Assembly: GCA_944384855.1 (NCBI GenBank)
Contig: CALWUY010000053.1
Location: 62,001-126,000, forward strand
From: an uncultured Clostridia bacterium
GTDB taxonomy: Bacteria; Bacillota; Clostridia; Oscillospirales; Acutalibacteraceae
DNA length: 64,000 nt
Direction of reading: 5' to 3'
The number at the start of each line of letters is the position of its first letter. Positions within the stretch are counted from its first letter, which is position 1. A model generated the notes under the pieces. The model ran no database searches. It was not told the DNA's origin and saw only the letters and a list, made by a program, of their open reading frames with translations. Position numbers and translations under genes: made by a program. This document shows positions 56,496-64,000 of this stretch, piece after piece.

Positions 56496-56867
56496 TTATT
56501 GATCACATCCACAGCAGCTTTTAAACAGTTTGTCAATGTCAAGCCGTTTTTCTTCCGCGTTTTTTATAAAGCCGATTTTTTTCAGAAAATCTTCTGATAC
56601 GGTATCTGTATAAAACGCATTCATAATTCCTCTTTCAGCTGCAACATGCAGTGAACTTCTCAAAATACCGTCTGCTAAAAGGATATCTTCTGTCGGCTCA
56701 ATATACTTTACTGTGATTTTTTCTTTATCCAGTTCAAATAAACATAACCCTATTACATCCTGTCCGTCTTTGCAGGAAACACATTTTGAGTTTTCATTGA
56801 AAACTATGTTTCTTTCTGCAAAGTATTTCCTTGCCTCAGCATCGTTCACAGGTCCTAAATACAGCAT
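56496..56867 (-). CDS. small GNAT-like protein with C-terminal cysteine cluster
   Basis: A 123-residue protein that looks like a reduced GNAT acetyltransferase fold: VIGLCLFELDKEKITVKYIEPTED as a beta hairpin, ILRSSLHVAAERGIMNAF as the CoA-side helix and FLKKIGF as the C-terminal signature. The usual R/Q-x-x-G-x-G/A acetyl-CoA loop is not obvious, so activity is doubtful. It ends CCGCDQ, which could bind a metal. It is coupled to rluB (one base between genes) with its ribosome site in the rluB end. Confidence 0.6.
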   Translation of the reverse strand: MLYLGPVNDAEARKYFAERNIVFNENSKCVSCKDGQDVIGLCLFELDKEKITVKYIEPTEDILLADGILRSSLHVAAERGIMNAFYTDTVSEDFLKKIGFIKNAEEKRLDIDKLFKSCCGCDQ

Positions 56868-56868
56868 A

Positions 56869-57603
56869 TTATTCTTCCTTCTTAGTTATATTGGTAAGCC
56901 TCCGCATTTCTCTTTCGTTAAGTTCCCGCCATTTGCCCTGCGGCAGCATTCCTAATTTTACTCCTGCTATTTCGGTGCGTTTCAGTCGCATAACTTCCAA
57001 ATCCACTGCTTCGCACATTTTTCTTATCTGACGGTTTCTTCCTTCATGTATTACAAAAATAAGGACTGTTCTGTCTGTCTTCCTTTCAGCGACAAATACA
57101 TCACACGGCAGCGTTTTTCTGCCGTCAATTTCAATTCCCTCTCTTAGTTTAACAATCTTTTCATCAACTGCGTCACCTTTTACAGTCACACGGTATGTTT
57201 TATTGACCTGTGCAGACGGATGCGTAAGATTATTTGCAAAATTTCCGTCATTTGTCATGAACAGCAAGCCTTCGGAGTTTTTGTCAAGCCTGCCTACAGG
57301 AAACAGTTTGACGCCTGCGTCTTTGACAAGATCTGTGACGCATCTGCGGTCAAGCTCATCTTTGGTTGTGGTAACGTAACCCCGCGGCTTGTGAAGCATT
57401 ATATACATTTTCTCAGTGTTAGCCACTACTGTCTTTCCTGAAACCGTTACTTTATCCCTTTTGGGATCCACCTTCGCTCCTAATTGAGCCACTCTGCCGT
57501 TGATACGGACCTTCCCCTGTTCTATCAGTTCTTCAGCTTTTCTTCTTGAGGCAACAGAACATTCCGACAAATACTTCTGAAGCCTGATTTTATTGTCCTT
57601 CAT
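56869..57603 (-). CDS. rluB: RsuA/RluB-family pseudouridine synthase
   Basis: A 244-residue rRNA-modifying enzyme: an N-terminal S4 domain (IRLQKYLSECSVASRRKAEELIEQGKVRING) and a catalytic domain with GRLDKNSEGLLFMTNDG, whose Asp is the nucleophile. EGRNRQIRKMCEAVDLEVMRLKR is typical near the C-terminus. RluB (23S) versus RsuA (16S) is not resolved, but association with scpAB and dacB matches rluB of Bacillus subtilis. Confidence 0.88.
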   Translation of the reverse strand: MKDNKIRLQKYLSECSVASRRKAEELIEQGKVRINGRVAQLGAKVDPKRDKVTVSGKTVVANTEKMYIMLHKPRGYVTTTKDELDRRCVTDLVKDAGVKLFPVGRLDKNSEGLLFMTNDGNFANNLTHPSAQVNKTYRVTVKGDAVDEKIVKLREGIEIDGRKTLPCDVFVAERKTDRTVLIFVIHEGRNRQIRKMCEAVDLEVMRLKRTEIAGVKLGMLPQGKWRELNEREMRRLTNITKKEE

Positions 57604-58725
57604 CTATTTCTCCCATATATTTTTAAATATGTATTTTACATTTTCCGCCCACACAGACGCAAAATCTTTTTTTACCGTTTCCGACTCAATTTCAACTTCC
57701 GAAAACAGCGGAACCGTATCTATCACGGTTTCGTTTTTTCTGTAAACCACATTCCCTATTTGTTCTCCCTCTTTTATAGGAGCATATAAAAACTTCGGAA
57801 GCTGCACTTCACATGTAAAATCGGCGTCATCAAGGGTGCTGACACTGTACGGTCCTATTTTTACCTTTACCGAAGCTTCATCACCGCTGATTACCGGAAT
57901 CTCATATTCTTCTCTGTCTGCGGCTATTTCCACGGTTTTAATCGCGGATAACCCGTATTCAAGCATATTTATATGATCGTCCCAGTCATTCGGATCCTTT
58001 AAAGTTACCGCAATCACCTTTTTGCCGTCGCACTCAGCTGCCGAAACCAAGCATCTGCCTGATTTTTTGGTAAATCCTGTTTTTACACCTATCGCGTATT
58101 CATAACTTTTGAGCAGTTTATTGTGATTTGTAAGCGTTCTCTTATAAGGCGGGTTTCCGTAATTAAGTGTTGCCTTTTCCGCCGAAACGGCTTTGGAAAA
58201 CTCCTCGTTTCGAAGCGCATAACGCGCGAGCAACGCCATATCCCTGGCCGTTGAATAATGCTCATCGGCATCAAGCCCCGAAGGCGTGACAAAATTTGTA
58301 TTGTTCATACCTATTTCTTCTGCTTTCTGATTCATCAGCTTCACAAATCCGTCGACAGTGCCTCCGAGTACATAAGCCGTTACATTAGCCGCGTCATTAC
58401 CGGATGCCAGCATCATACCGTAAAGCAGATCGTGCAAAGTAACTTTATCGCCCGCAAGCAGTCCCATTGAAGATCCTTCCACCCTTACCATCTCGGCCGT
58501 TACCGTGATCTCTTTGTTTAAATCACCCATCTCACATAATAACAGCGCTGTCATAATTTTGGTGGTGCTGGCCATCGGAAGCCGCTCATCAGCATTATGC
58601 TCATAAATAACTTCCCCGGTATCCGCATTTATAAGTATAGCCGCTTTAGCCGAAGTGTCTAAAGCGGATGTGTTTAAAGGCATAATTAATATCAAAAAAA
58701 GTATACAGCTTACAAGCTTTTTCAA
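57604..58725 (-). CDS. D-alanyl-D-alanine carboxypeptidase (penicillin-binding protein, DacB-like)
   Basis: A ~373-residue exported serine peptidase that trims peptidoglycan. Signal peptide of about 22 residues, then the three active-site motifs: STTK (in PMASTTKIMTALL), SGN (in LASGNDAANV) and KTG (in GVKTGFTKKSG). A C-terminal beta domain and amphipathic anchor follow. The TTG at 58725 (five bases after GGGTGG) is a better start than GTG 58734. Position between scpAB and rluB recalls B. subtilis dacB, a spore-cortex enzyme. Confidence 0.9.
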   Translation of the reverse strand: MKKLVSCILFLILIMPLNTSALDTSAKAAILINADTGEVIYEHNADERLPMASTTKIMTALLLCEMGDLNKEITVTAEMVRVEGSSMGLLAGDKVTLHDLLYGMMLASGNDAANVTAYVLGGTVDGFVKLMNQKAEEIGMNNTNFVTPSGLDADEHYSTARDMALLARYALRNEEFSKAVSAEKATLNYGNPPYKRTLTNHNKLLKSYEYAIGVKTGFTKKSGRCLVSAAECDGKKVIAVTLKDPNDWDDHINMLEYGLSAIKTVEIAADREEYEIPVISGDEASVKVKIGPYSVSTLDDADFTCEVQLPKFLYAPIKEGEQIGNVVYRKNETVIDTVPLFSEVEIESETVKKDFASVWAENVKYIFKNIWEK

Positions 58726-58772
58726 ACCAACCACCCCGCCACTTAAATTCTATTGCGGCAGGAAGTTAAGTA

Positions 58773-59147
58773 TTACTTATTTTCTTCTTTCTTCCCCAAA
58801 ATCTCTTTTGCCTTATCCAATATTTCCGGAGCCATTGAAACCGCTTTTTCAACCGTTGTCAGCTCATTATATACCGGAAGCATTTTGACATTGTCACCTG
58901 AAATCACTATAAACGCTATCGGAGATACAGTAACTCCTGCTCCGCCTCCGCCTCCGAAAAGTTCGGCGCCGGTCTTGCTCGGAAAATCACTTCCGCCGGT
59001 TGCCAGCCCGAACGATACCTTTGATACAGGTATAAGTGTAATATTGCCTGATACAATCGGGTTTCCCGTAATTATATTAGCGTCTACCATATTCCTGAGT
59101 TTTTCCAATGTTACATCCATGATATTTCTTATACTATTTTCGCTCAT
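58773..59147 (-). CDS. ytfJ: GerW/YtfJ-family sporulation protein
   Basis: A 124-residue protein with the YtfJ pattern: NANIITGNPI-like start (MVDANIITGNPIVSG), ITLIPVSKVSFGLATGGSDF, then a glycine-rich patch GGGGGAGVTVSPIAFIVI. Family members are spore proteins, one being needed for germination of cortex-containing spores. It overlaps the DUF2953 gene by 14 nt, the usual ytfI-ytfJ pairing. Confidence 0.92.
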   Translation of the reverse strand: MSENSIRNIMDVTLEKLRNMVDANIITGNPIVSGNITLIPVSKVSFGLATGGSDFPSKTGAELFGGGGGAGVTVSPIAFIVISGDNVKMLPVYNELTTVEKAVSMAPEILDKAKEILGKKEENK

Positions 59148-59778
59148 TGTAATTCTCCTTAATGGTGAAATTTTTATAATCTTTGTAAACCTTAAAGGCA
59201 GTAACCAGCATATAAAATATTTGAAGTTTTATTACCAAAGAAAAAACAAATTCCTTTTTGTTTTCGGTAAAATCACTGCTGATATTTATCCTCTTTAATT
59301 CTATTGAAGAAAATGAATCCAAAAATCCGAGCACCGGATATACCGCTGTACATACCCTCCCGTATTCTACCGCCGTTTCTGCGGCATCCGAACCTGACAC
59401 TACAAGATTTAGTTTTATCTTCTTTATTCTAATATGTCTTAAAAACTTTCTTATATGCGTCAGCATACCGTAAATAAGATTTAAAACCTTTTTTACTGCT
59501 CCGGTAAATCCGTACTTTTCCTTCAAAAACAATAAAAGCTGTTTGCCTTCTTTTAAAGCAGTATTATTCTCTTTTTCGGTTTTTTTGCCCGACTGCTTCT
59601 TTTTTGTTGCGCCGACTTTCTTCTTTCCGGTTTTTTGGGGAGTTTCATAAACCTTGAATCCTAAAAACTTTACCTTTGCAAAAAAATCGTTTTCAAACCC
59701 TAAAAACACTTTTACAGGTGAAAAAAGTATCAACAGTATCAGTAAAAATATCGAACCTATTATCAACAATGCGGTCAA
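59134..59778 (-). CDS. DUF2953 (YtfI-like) membrane protein
   Basis: 214 residues: an N-terminal transmembrane helix (LLIIGSIFLLILLILFS), a Lys/Thr-rich charged linker (about 50-75), and a C-terminal domain with RIKKIKLNLVVSGSDAAETAVEYGRVCTAVYPVLGFL, characteristic of DUF2953. Function unknown, sporulation-linked by its partner ytfJ. It starts at TTG 59778, overlapping the scpB stop (TTGA), with GAGGAG eight bases before it. Confidence 0.83.
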   Translation of the reverse strand: MTALLIIGSIFLLILLILFSPVKVFLGFENDFFAKVKFLGFKVYETPQKTGKKKVGATKKKQSGKKTEKENNTALKEGKQLLLFLKEKYGFTGAVKKVLNLIYGMLTHIRKFLRHIRIKKIKLNLVVSGSDAAETAVEYGRVCTAVYPVLGFLDSFSSIELKRINISSDFTENKKEFVFSLVIKLQIFYMLVTAFKVYKDYKNFTIKENYNERK

Positions 59779-60353
59779 TCAGCATTCTCCTCGCTATCTT
59801 CGCCTATTTCCAGCTGCTCTCCAATATCGTTTTCTTCATTATCTTCTTTCGGCAAAGGCGGAAGTTCGGTAAGGTCAGACATTGAAAAACAGCGCAGAAA
59901 ATTTTTGGTCGTACCGTACAGCAAAGGCTTGCCCGGAAGTTCAAGTCTTCCCCGCTCTTCAATAAGCCCTTTTTCTATAAGCGTGGAAACCACTCCGGAA
60001 CAGTCTACTCCTCTGACCTGTTCGATAAACGATTTTGTGACCGGCTGGTTATATGCGACTACCGCCAGTACTTCAAGCGCCGCCGAAGACAGAGGGGTGC
60101 GCCTGCGCATATCAAACGCCTTTTTAATATAATCGGCGTATTCTGTCTTTGTTGCCAGCTGATATGTGTTTTCCAGCCTCAGCAGTTCCAGTCCGCTGCT
60201 GTTTTTTATCATTTTCTCAGAAAGCGCCTCAGCAGTATCTGTAACCTCTTCAGGTGAAATTTCAAAAACCTGGGAAAGCCTTTCTATGCTTATAGGTTCC
60301 CCGCCCGCATAAAGCACTGCTTCAAAAGCATTTATAAGCTGTTGTTTGTTCAT
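59775..60353 (-). CDS. scpB: segregation and condensation protein B
   Basis: A 192-residue double winged-helix protein and kleisin-associated SMC partner. AFEAVLYAGGEPISIERLSQVF, LEVLAVVAYNQPVTKSFIEQVRGVD and GLIEERGRLELPGKPLLYGTT are the family landmarks. ATGA overlap with scpA. Confidence 0.95.
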   Translation of the reverse strand: MNKQQLINAFEAVLYAGGEPISIERLSQVFEISPEEVTDTAEALSEKMIKNSSGLELLRLENTYQLATKTEYADYIKKAFDMRRRTPLSSAALEVLAVVAYNQPVTKSFIEQVRGVDCSGVVSTLIEKGLIEERGRLELPGKPLLYGTTKNFLRCFSMSDLTELPPLPKEDNEENDIGEQLEIGEDSEENAD

Positions 60354-61069
60354 CTGTTTTTGTGCCCCTTAACAAGTGTTATCTCTGCTCCTTCGGAATC
60401 TCCGTCAATTTTGACACGGTTTGCCTTACACAGCTCAAGCACCGCCAAAAATGTGGCTACGAGCTCCGAACGGCTTGATGCTGTCAAATAAAGATTGCTT
60501 AATTTAGTCTTACCGCCGCTCCACAAATTACGGATTACAAATATGATTTTTGTCGATACCGACACAATCTTCTTTGCCACAATCTTTGTAAACGGAGCTG
60601 TTGAGGGAGGCAGTCTGCGCTTTCCTCTTCCAACCGCCTGCAAATATGCGGAATATAAAATTTCACTGTCGTGTACCAACTCATAGGTTTTATCAAAATC
60701 ATATTCTTCCGGCTTTTTTACAAATTTATCAAAGCCGTTCTGCATATTTGAAAGCTGTCTCGCAATTTGCTGACAAACCATATATTCAAGCAGTTCCCCT
60801 TCAAGTTCCTCTTTAAGCTTGTCCACTTCTTCATGCCTCGGAAGCAGGCTTACTGTTTTAATATAAAGCAGCCTTGAAGCCATCTCGATAAATTCACTGC
60901 CCAGTTCCAGCTCTTCCTGCTCATACAGCTTTATCTGTTCAAGATACTGGTCTATAAGCACCGAAAGCTGTATATCGTAAATATTGAGCTTGTTTCGTGA
61001 TATCAGCTGGAGCAGCAAATCAAGCGGACCTTCAAATCCTTCTATTCTGTAGGATAATGTACTTTCCAT
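60350..61069 (-). CDS. scpA: segregation and condensation protein A
   Basis: The 239-residue kleisin that closes the SMC ring with ScpB in chromosome condensation. The N-terminus FEGPLDLLLQLISRNKLNIYDI and the C-terminal winged helix (LVATFLAVLELCKANRV) are typical. It follows the M50 peptidase gene by 9 bp. Confidence 0.95.
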   Translation of the reverse strand: MESTLSYRIEGFEGPLDLLLQLISRNKLNIYDIQLSVLIDQYLEQIKLYEQEELELGSEFIEMASRLLYIKTVSLLPRHEEVDKLKEELEGELLEYMVCQQIARQLSNMQNGFDKFVKKPEEYDFDKTYELVHDSEILYSAYLQAVGRGKRRLPPSTAPFTKIVAKKIVSVSTKIIFVIRNLWSGGKTKLSNLYLTASSRSELVATFLAVLELCKANRVKIDGDSEGAEITLVKGHKNR

Positions 61070-61078
61070 TTTTTCACC

Positions 61079-61759
61079 TTATGAAAACATATTAAAAGGA
61101 AGTTGCGCCACATAACTCAAACCGCTTAATACCCAGTTCGAAAGAAAACTCAACGGATAGTCAAGTATACCGAGATACAGTACAACAATCAGCGCGATAT
61201 AAATATATCTCTCATATCTCATAATTCCGTAATAATACTTATATGGCAAAAATGCCGTCAAAATTCTCGAACCGTCAAGCGGAGGTACAGGAATTAAATT
61301 AAATACCGCAAGATATACATTGATCTGCGCGATAAATGAAAAAAACATAAGGATATAACCTAAAACCGCACTCAGCGAAAACCTGAAAATTACCATTATG
61401 ACATTGATTATTATCAATGAGATAAACGAAACTATTAAATTTGAGATAGGTCCGGCAGCAGCTACAATCGCCATATCTCTTTTCGGCTTTTTTAGATTAT
61501 TATGATTAATTTGCACCGGCTTTGCCCAGCCGAAACCGAATAAAATTATGCACAGGGCACCAAAATAATCAATATGAGCAAAGGGATTTAATGTATATCT
61601 GCCCTGCCAGCGGGGTGTGTTGTCGCCGAGCTTTACCCCGACAAATGCATGCGCAAACTCGTGTATAGGCATGGTCAAAAACACAACTGCCAGCGCCGAT
61701 ATAATGTATACCACCATGTCTAAAGGTTCCATTGTTCCCGAAAGTAAACTTCTTAACAT
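61079..61759 (-). CDS. site-2 protease family (M50) membrane metallopeptidase
   Basis: A 226-residue protein with about six helices. The zinc motif HEFAH is in the first (PIHEFAHAFVGVKLGD), and the second metal motif is NLIPVPPLDGSRIL. Similar short M50 proteins adjacent to scpA are common in Firmicutes (YwhC/YdfA-like), and their substrate is unknown. First gene of the scpAB-dacB-rluB operon, behind a clear promoter. Confidence 0.9.
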   Translation of the reverse strand: MLRSLLSGTMEPLDMVVYIISALAVVFLTMPIHEFAHAFVGVKLGDNTPRWQGRYTLNPFAHIDYFGALCIILFGFGWAKPVQINHNNLKKPKRDMAIVAAAGPISNLIVSFISLIIINVIMVIFRFSLSAVLGYILMFFSFIAQINVYLAVFNLIPVPPLDGSRILTAFLPYKYYYGIMRYERYIYIALIVVLYLGILDYPLSFLSNWVLSGLSYVAQLPFNMFS

Positions 61760-61791
61760 ATCATAACCTCTGAATCTGTATAGATATTATA

Positions 61792-61820
61792 ATTATATAC
61801 CAATTCCCATATAAATACAA
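61792..61820 (-). promoter_or_regulatory. promoter of the M50-scpAB-dacB-rluB operon
   Basis: On the minus strand TTGTAT (61820-61815), a 17-bp spacer and TATAAT (61797-61792), about 33 bp upstream of the ATG. Confidence 0.8.
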
Positions 61821-61859
61821 GAAAAATCTGCGTACATACCAATTTTACCTAAACAATAT

Positions 61860-61892
61860 AAAATGGAAGGAGACCGATTCTCCTTCCATTTT
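61860..61892 (-). terminator. terminator after the radical SAM gene
   Basis: A perfect 14-bp stem AAAATGGAAGGAGA (61860-61873 with 61879-61892) and 5-nt loop. It overlaps the stop codon of the radical SAM gene and ends in Ts on the minus strand. Confidence 0.88.
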
Positions 61893-62766
61893 ATACTCCT
61901 TTTAAATCAAAATCCGGTATATACCTTCCGTCAGCGCTTGATCTTTCCTGAATGAATACTTTATCATATTCAGACTGCATTATGTGATCGAGTACCTTTT
62001 CGTATTCCCTTTTTGTGATTTTTCTGTTTATCGGCGGCATATCATCTGCTTTTCCGAAAGGTATATACTGACTCATAATGCTGAAATAACTGCCCGGAAC
62101 GTTCTTATAAACCCAGTCAAATACCGAAATTGCCTCCCGGGTCCCCTGCGGCAAAATCAAATGCCTTATTATAACGCCTTTTTTCATAATTCCGTCCTGT
62201 ATAACACATTCCGGCTGCTGTCTGCCAGCCTCAAATATTCCACTGACGGCAATTTCAGGATAATTCTCAGCGCAGGAATACAGTTTAGACCTTTCGGAAT
62301 TCAGATACTTCAAATCAGTCAGATAAATATCAATATAACCTGCCAGCATTTTTAATGTATCAACAGTATCGTAACCGCCGGTGTTATACACTATCGGAAT
62401 ATCCGGACGGTATATATCAAGCGCCTTTATTACTGCCGGAGCGTAATGTGTAGGATTAACCAGATTAATATTGTGAGCGCCCTTTCGCTCAAGTTCCCTG
62501 AAAATTTCCGCGAGTCTTTCATAACTTACCGTTTTGCCGTATCCCTCATGAGATATACCGTAATTCTGACAATATACACATGATAACGGACATCCGCTGA
62601 AAAATACCGCTCCCGAACCATTGATCCCGCTGATCACCGGCTCCTCCCAAAAATGCAGATCCGCCTTAGCAATCTTAGGCAGCAGCGGCATTCTGCAAAA
62701 TCCGCCTGTATTTTCAGTTTCGCTCCTCAGAGCCCGGCACTGTCTCCCGCACAGACTGCATATCAT
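61891..62766 (-). CDS. radical SAM protein (pyruvate-formate-lyase-activase-like)
   Basis: A 291-residue protein with an extra cysteine cluster at the extreme N-terminus (CSLCGRQCRALRSE...GFC) and the radical SAM motif CPLSCVYCQNYG (CxxxCxxC) near residue 60. It resembles the family often annotated as AmmeMemoRadiSam-like or PflA-like; the substrate is unknown. GAGGATAG precedes the ATG. Its first 53 nt lie inside the 3' end of the exonuclease gene in another frame. Confidence 0.82.
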   Translation of the reverse strand: MICSLCGRQCRALRSETENTGGFCRMPLLPKIAKADLHFWEEPVISGINGSGAVFFSGCPLSCVYCQNYGISHEGYGKTVSYERLAEIFRELERKGAHNINLVNPTHYAPAVIKALDIYRPDIPIVYNTGGYDTVDTLKMLAGYIDIYLTDLKYLNSERSKLYSCAENYPEIAVSGIFEAGRQQPECVIQDGIMKKGVIIRHLILPQGTREAISVFDWVYKNVPGSYFSIMSQYIPFGKADDMPPINRKITKREYEKVLDHIMQSEYDKVFIQERSSADGRYIPDFDLKGV

Positions 62767-63631
62767 TTGCTATCCTCTTTTTCGGTTTATAATCGCATAC
62801 TCTATACTTTATTTTAATATCATCAAATGTCTTTTTAAAGGCTACTCTTCCGTTAAACCTGAAACCGCAGCTTCCACATTTAAAATTACTTGTAAACCAT
62901 CTGTTTTTATATTTCCAGTTTGAAATACGTTCTGTTGCAGCTTTGCATTTCGGACAGGAAAACTCAAGCTGCGATTTTTTTATATTTCTGTCGTTTATAT
63001 CCGATATAGCATACGGTTTAAACCTCAGCCTATCATAAAAGTCCTTGCCTGAAGCATCCTTTTTTAATGCATCAAACCGCTTTTTATCATAAGAAATTTT
63101 AAAAAGCTCTGCGCAGACAAGACAATCATCCAGCGCCGTATGAAAATCTATTTCCGAAATATCTATCTTCAAAAACTCTGCCGCTGCCTCAAGGGATATC
63201 TGATTTTTGCTTTCATATCCCTTTGTATACAAATTCTGCTGGACTAACTTTTGCAGATCAAGGTAACTGTGCATTCTGAATTTCAGATTACCGTCAAGCA
63301 AATAATCTTCATTTTCAATAATTGTATACAGGTCCGAATTGCTCCATGTCATGGTTACATCCGCGTTTTCGGCAAATATATTATACCTTTCTACAGCCGC
63401 TCTGAAGGGTATGCCCTCCATCATTGTTTCTGAAGTTATTCCCGTAAGTTTTGTAAATCTGCTTGTTACCTTATTGGAAATCTCGGACCGTATATTGACG
63501 CTGAAAGTATCGATAACTTCAAAGCTGTCATTAAGTTTTACCGCACCGATTTGCAGTATCTGGTTTATAAACCGTTTCAGCGGCTGATAATAAGCGCTGT
63601 CCCATTCCAAATCAAGGATAATGTACTCCAT
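62714..63631 (-). CDS. DnaQ-like 3'-5' exonuclease with C-terminal zinc ribbon
   Basis: 305 residues. The DEDDh exonuclease domain (about 1-180) has DLEWD (first Asp and Glu), a middle MTWSNSDLY segment and FHTALDDCLVCAELF (His and Asp). The last 80 residues form a zinc-ribbon-like tail with CPKCKA and CGSCGF. Similar exonucleases resemble KapD, an inhibitor of the KinA sporulation pathway in Bacillus, but the zinc tail is an addition. It overlaps the typA stop by one base and the radical SAM gene by 53 nt. Confidence 0.8.
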   Translation of the reverse strand: MEYIILDLEWDSAYYQPLKRFINQILQIGAVKLNDSFEVIDTFSVNIRSEISNKVTSRFTKLTGITSETMMEGIPFRAAVERYNIFAENADVTMTWSNSDLYTIIENEDYLLDGNLKFRMHSYLDLQKLVQQNLYTKGYESKNQISLEAAAEFLKIDISEIDFHTALDDCLVCAELFKISYDKKRFDALKKDASGKDFYDRLRFKPYAISDINDRNIKKSQLEFSCPKCKAATERISNWKYKNRWFTSNFKCGSCGFRFNGRVAFKKTFDDIKIKYRVCDYKPKKRIANDMQSVRETVPGSEERN

Positions 63632-64000
63632 TATTTCTTTCTCGACTCTGCTTTCATTCTTTCTTCTTTATTCAAAATCCTTTTTCTCAGCCTGATATTA
63701 TTCGGAGTTATTTCAACCAGTTCGTCGTTTTTTATGAACTCCAGCGACTGTTCCAGACTCAGTTTTGTATACGGAACCAGACGCAGCGCGTCATCAGAAC
63801 CTGAAGCTCGGGTATTGGTCATCTGTTTTTTCTTGCATACATTACAGACTATATCTTCATTCTTAGGATTTTCCCCTACTATCATGCCTTCATACACCGG
63901 CGTACCCGGACCGATAAACAGCCTGCCGCGGCTCTGAGTATTGAACAAACCGTACCCTGTGGCCTCTCCCTGTTCATGCGCTATTATCGACCCCGTGGAA
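63631..64000 (-). CDS. typA: ribosome-associated GTPase TypA/BipA, C-terminal part (cut by window edge)
   Basis: The last ~122 residues of TypA/BipA are visible: HEQGEATGYGLFNTQSRGRLFIGPGTPVYEGMIVGEN, then TNTRASGSDDALRL and SLEFIKNDELVEITPNNIRLRKR. The GTPase domain lies beyond the window. TypA helps ribosome assembly under stress. It heads the exonuclease/radical SAM transcription unit. Confidence 0.95.
   Translation of the reverse strand, partial: STGSIIAHEQGEATGYGLFNTQSRGRLFIGPGTPVYEGMIVGENPKNEDIVCNVCKKKQMTNTRASGSDDALRLVPYTKLSLEQSLEFIKNDELVEITPNNIRLRKRILNKEERMKAESRKK

Overview
The window looks like a chromosomal segment of an anaerobic, spore-forming Clostridia (Firmicutes), probably a gut or rumen lineage near Ruminococcaceae/Oscillospiraceae. 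The signs are AT-rich intergenic DNA, many textbook TTGACA-17-TATAAT promoters, strong AGGAGG ribosome sites and frequent TTG/GTG starts. Spore genes are present (cotJABC, ytfJ-like, a dacB-like carboxypeptidase). Anaerobe-type metabolism is indicated by a Re-type citrate synthase, a Na+-pumping oxaloacetate decarboxylase and a GGGtGRT/NifU-like pair. A cohesin protein and a dockerin protein also occur. The species cannot be named from sequence alone.

Layout. 1-1.56 kb: serine biosynthesis (serA partial, serC). 1.85-2.94 kb: a secreted cohesin protein with a C-terminal membrane helix. 3.0-7.3 kb: a pectin/uronate-type catabolic cluster (oligogalacturonate lyase-like protein, two Gfo/Idh/MocA oxidoreductases, a divergent AraC regulator). 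7.3-12.5 kb: an operon from oxaloacetate/acetyl-CoA to 2-oxoglutarate (Re-citrate synthase, GntR regulator, aconitase, isocitrate dehydrogenase) with a palindromic operator on its promoter. 12.6-12.9 kb: a transposase remnant. 12.95-16.76 kb: a giant secreted metallophosphoesterase with five repeated modules and a dockerin. 16.9-18.7 kb: the GGGtGRT/NifU-like pair. 18.8-20.8 kb: a DUF1015 protein and a lipoprotein. 20.9-31.5 kb: the classic operon nusB-xseA-xseB-ispA-dxs-tlyA-nadK-argR-recN-tyrS, followed by a hydrolase gene. 31.7-34.5 kb: lacZ. 34.6-42.6 kb: the complete arginine operon argGHCJBDF behind two ARG boxes. 42.7-43.9 kb: an acetyl-esterase-like hydrolase. 44.1-47.5 kb: oxaloacetate decarboxylase. 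47.8-48.95 kb: cotJABC. 49.2-56.13 kb: a complete type II-A CRISPR-Cas locus. 56.5-64 kb: scpAB-dacB-rluB-type housekeeping genes, a radical SAM protein, an exonuclease and the 3' end of typA.

The most notable system is the II-A CRISPR locus. In transcription order it is cas9, cas1, cas2, csn2, leader, then nine spacers, each gene overlapping the next by 4 nt. Its tracrRNA is divergent from cas9. The tracrRNA has a perfect consensus promoter that physically overlaps the cas9 ribosome-binding region. Its 5' part can also fold back on its own anti-repeat in a way that resembles a repeat:anti-repeat duplex. This is a candidate for autoregulation related to the natural single-guide tracr-L of Streptococcus pyogenes, but that is inference.

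No tRNA, rRNA or recognisable riboswitch was seen. Start codons were moved from the longest open frame wherever a ribosome site clearly favoured another start.
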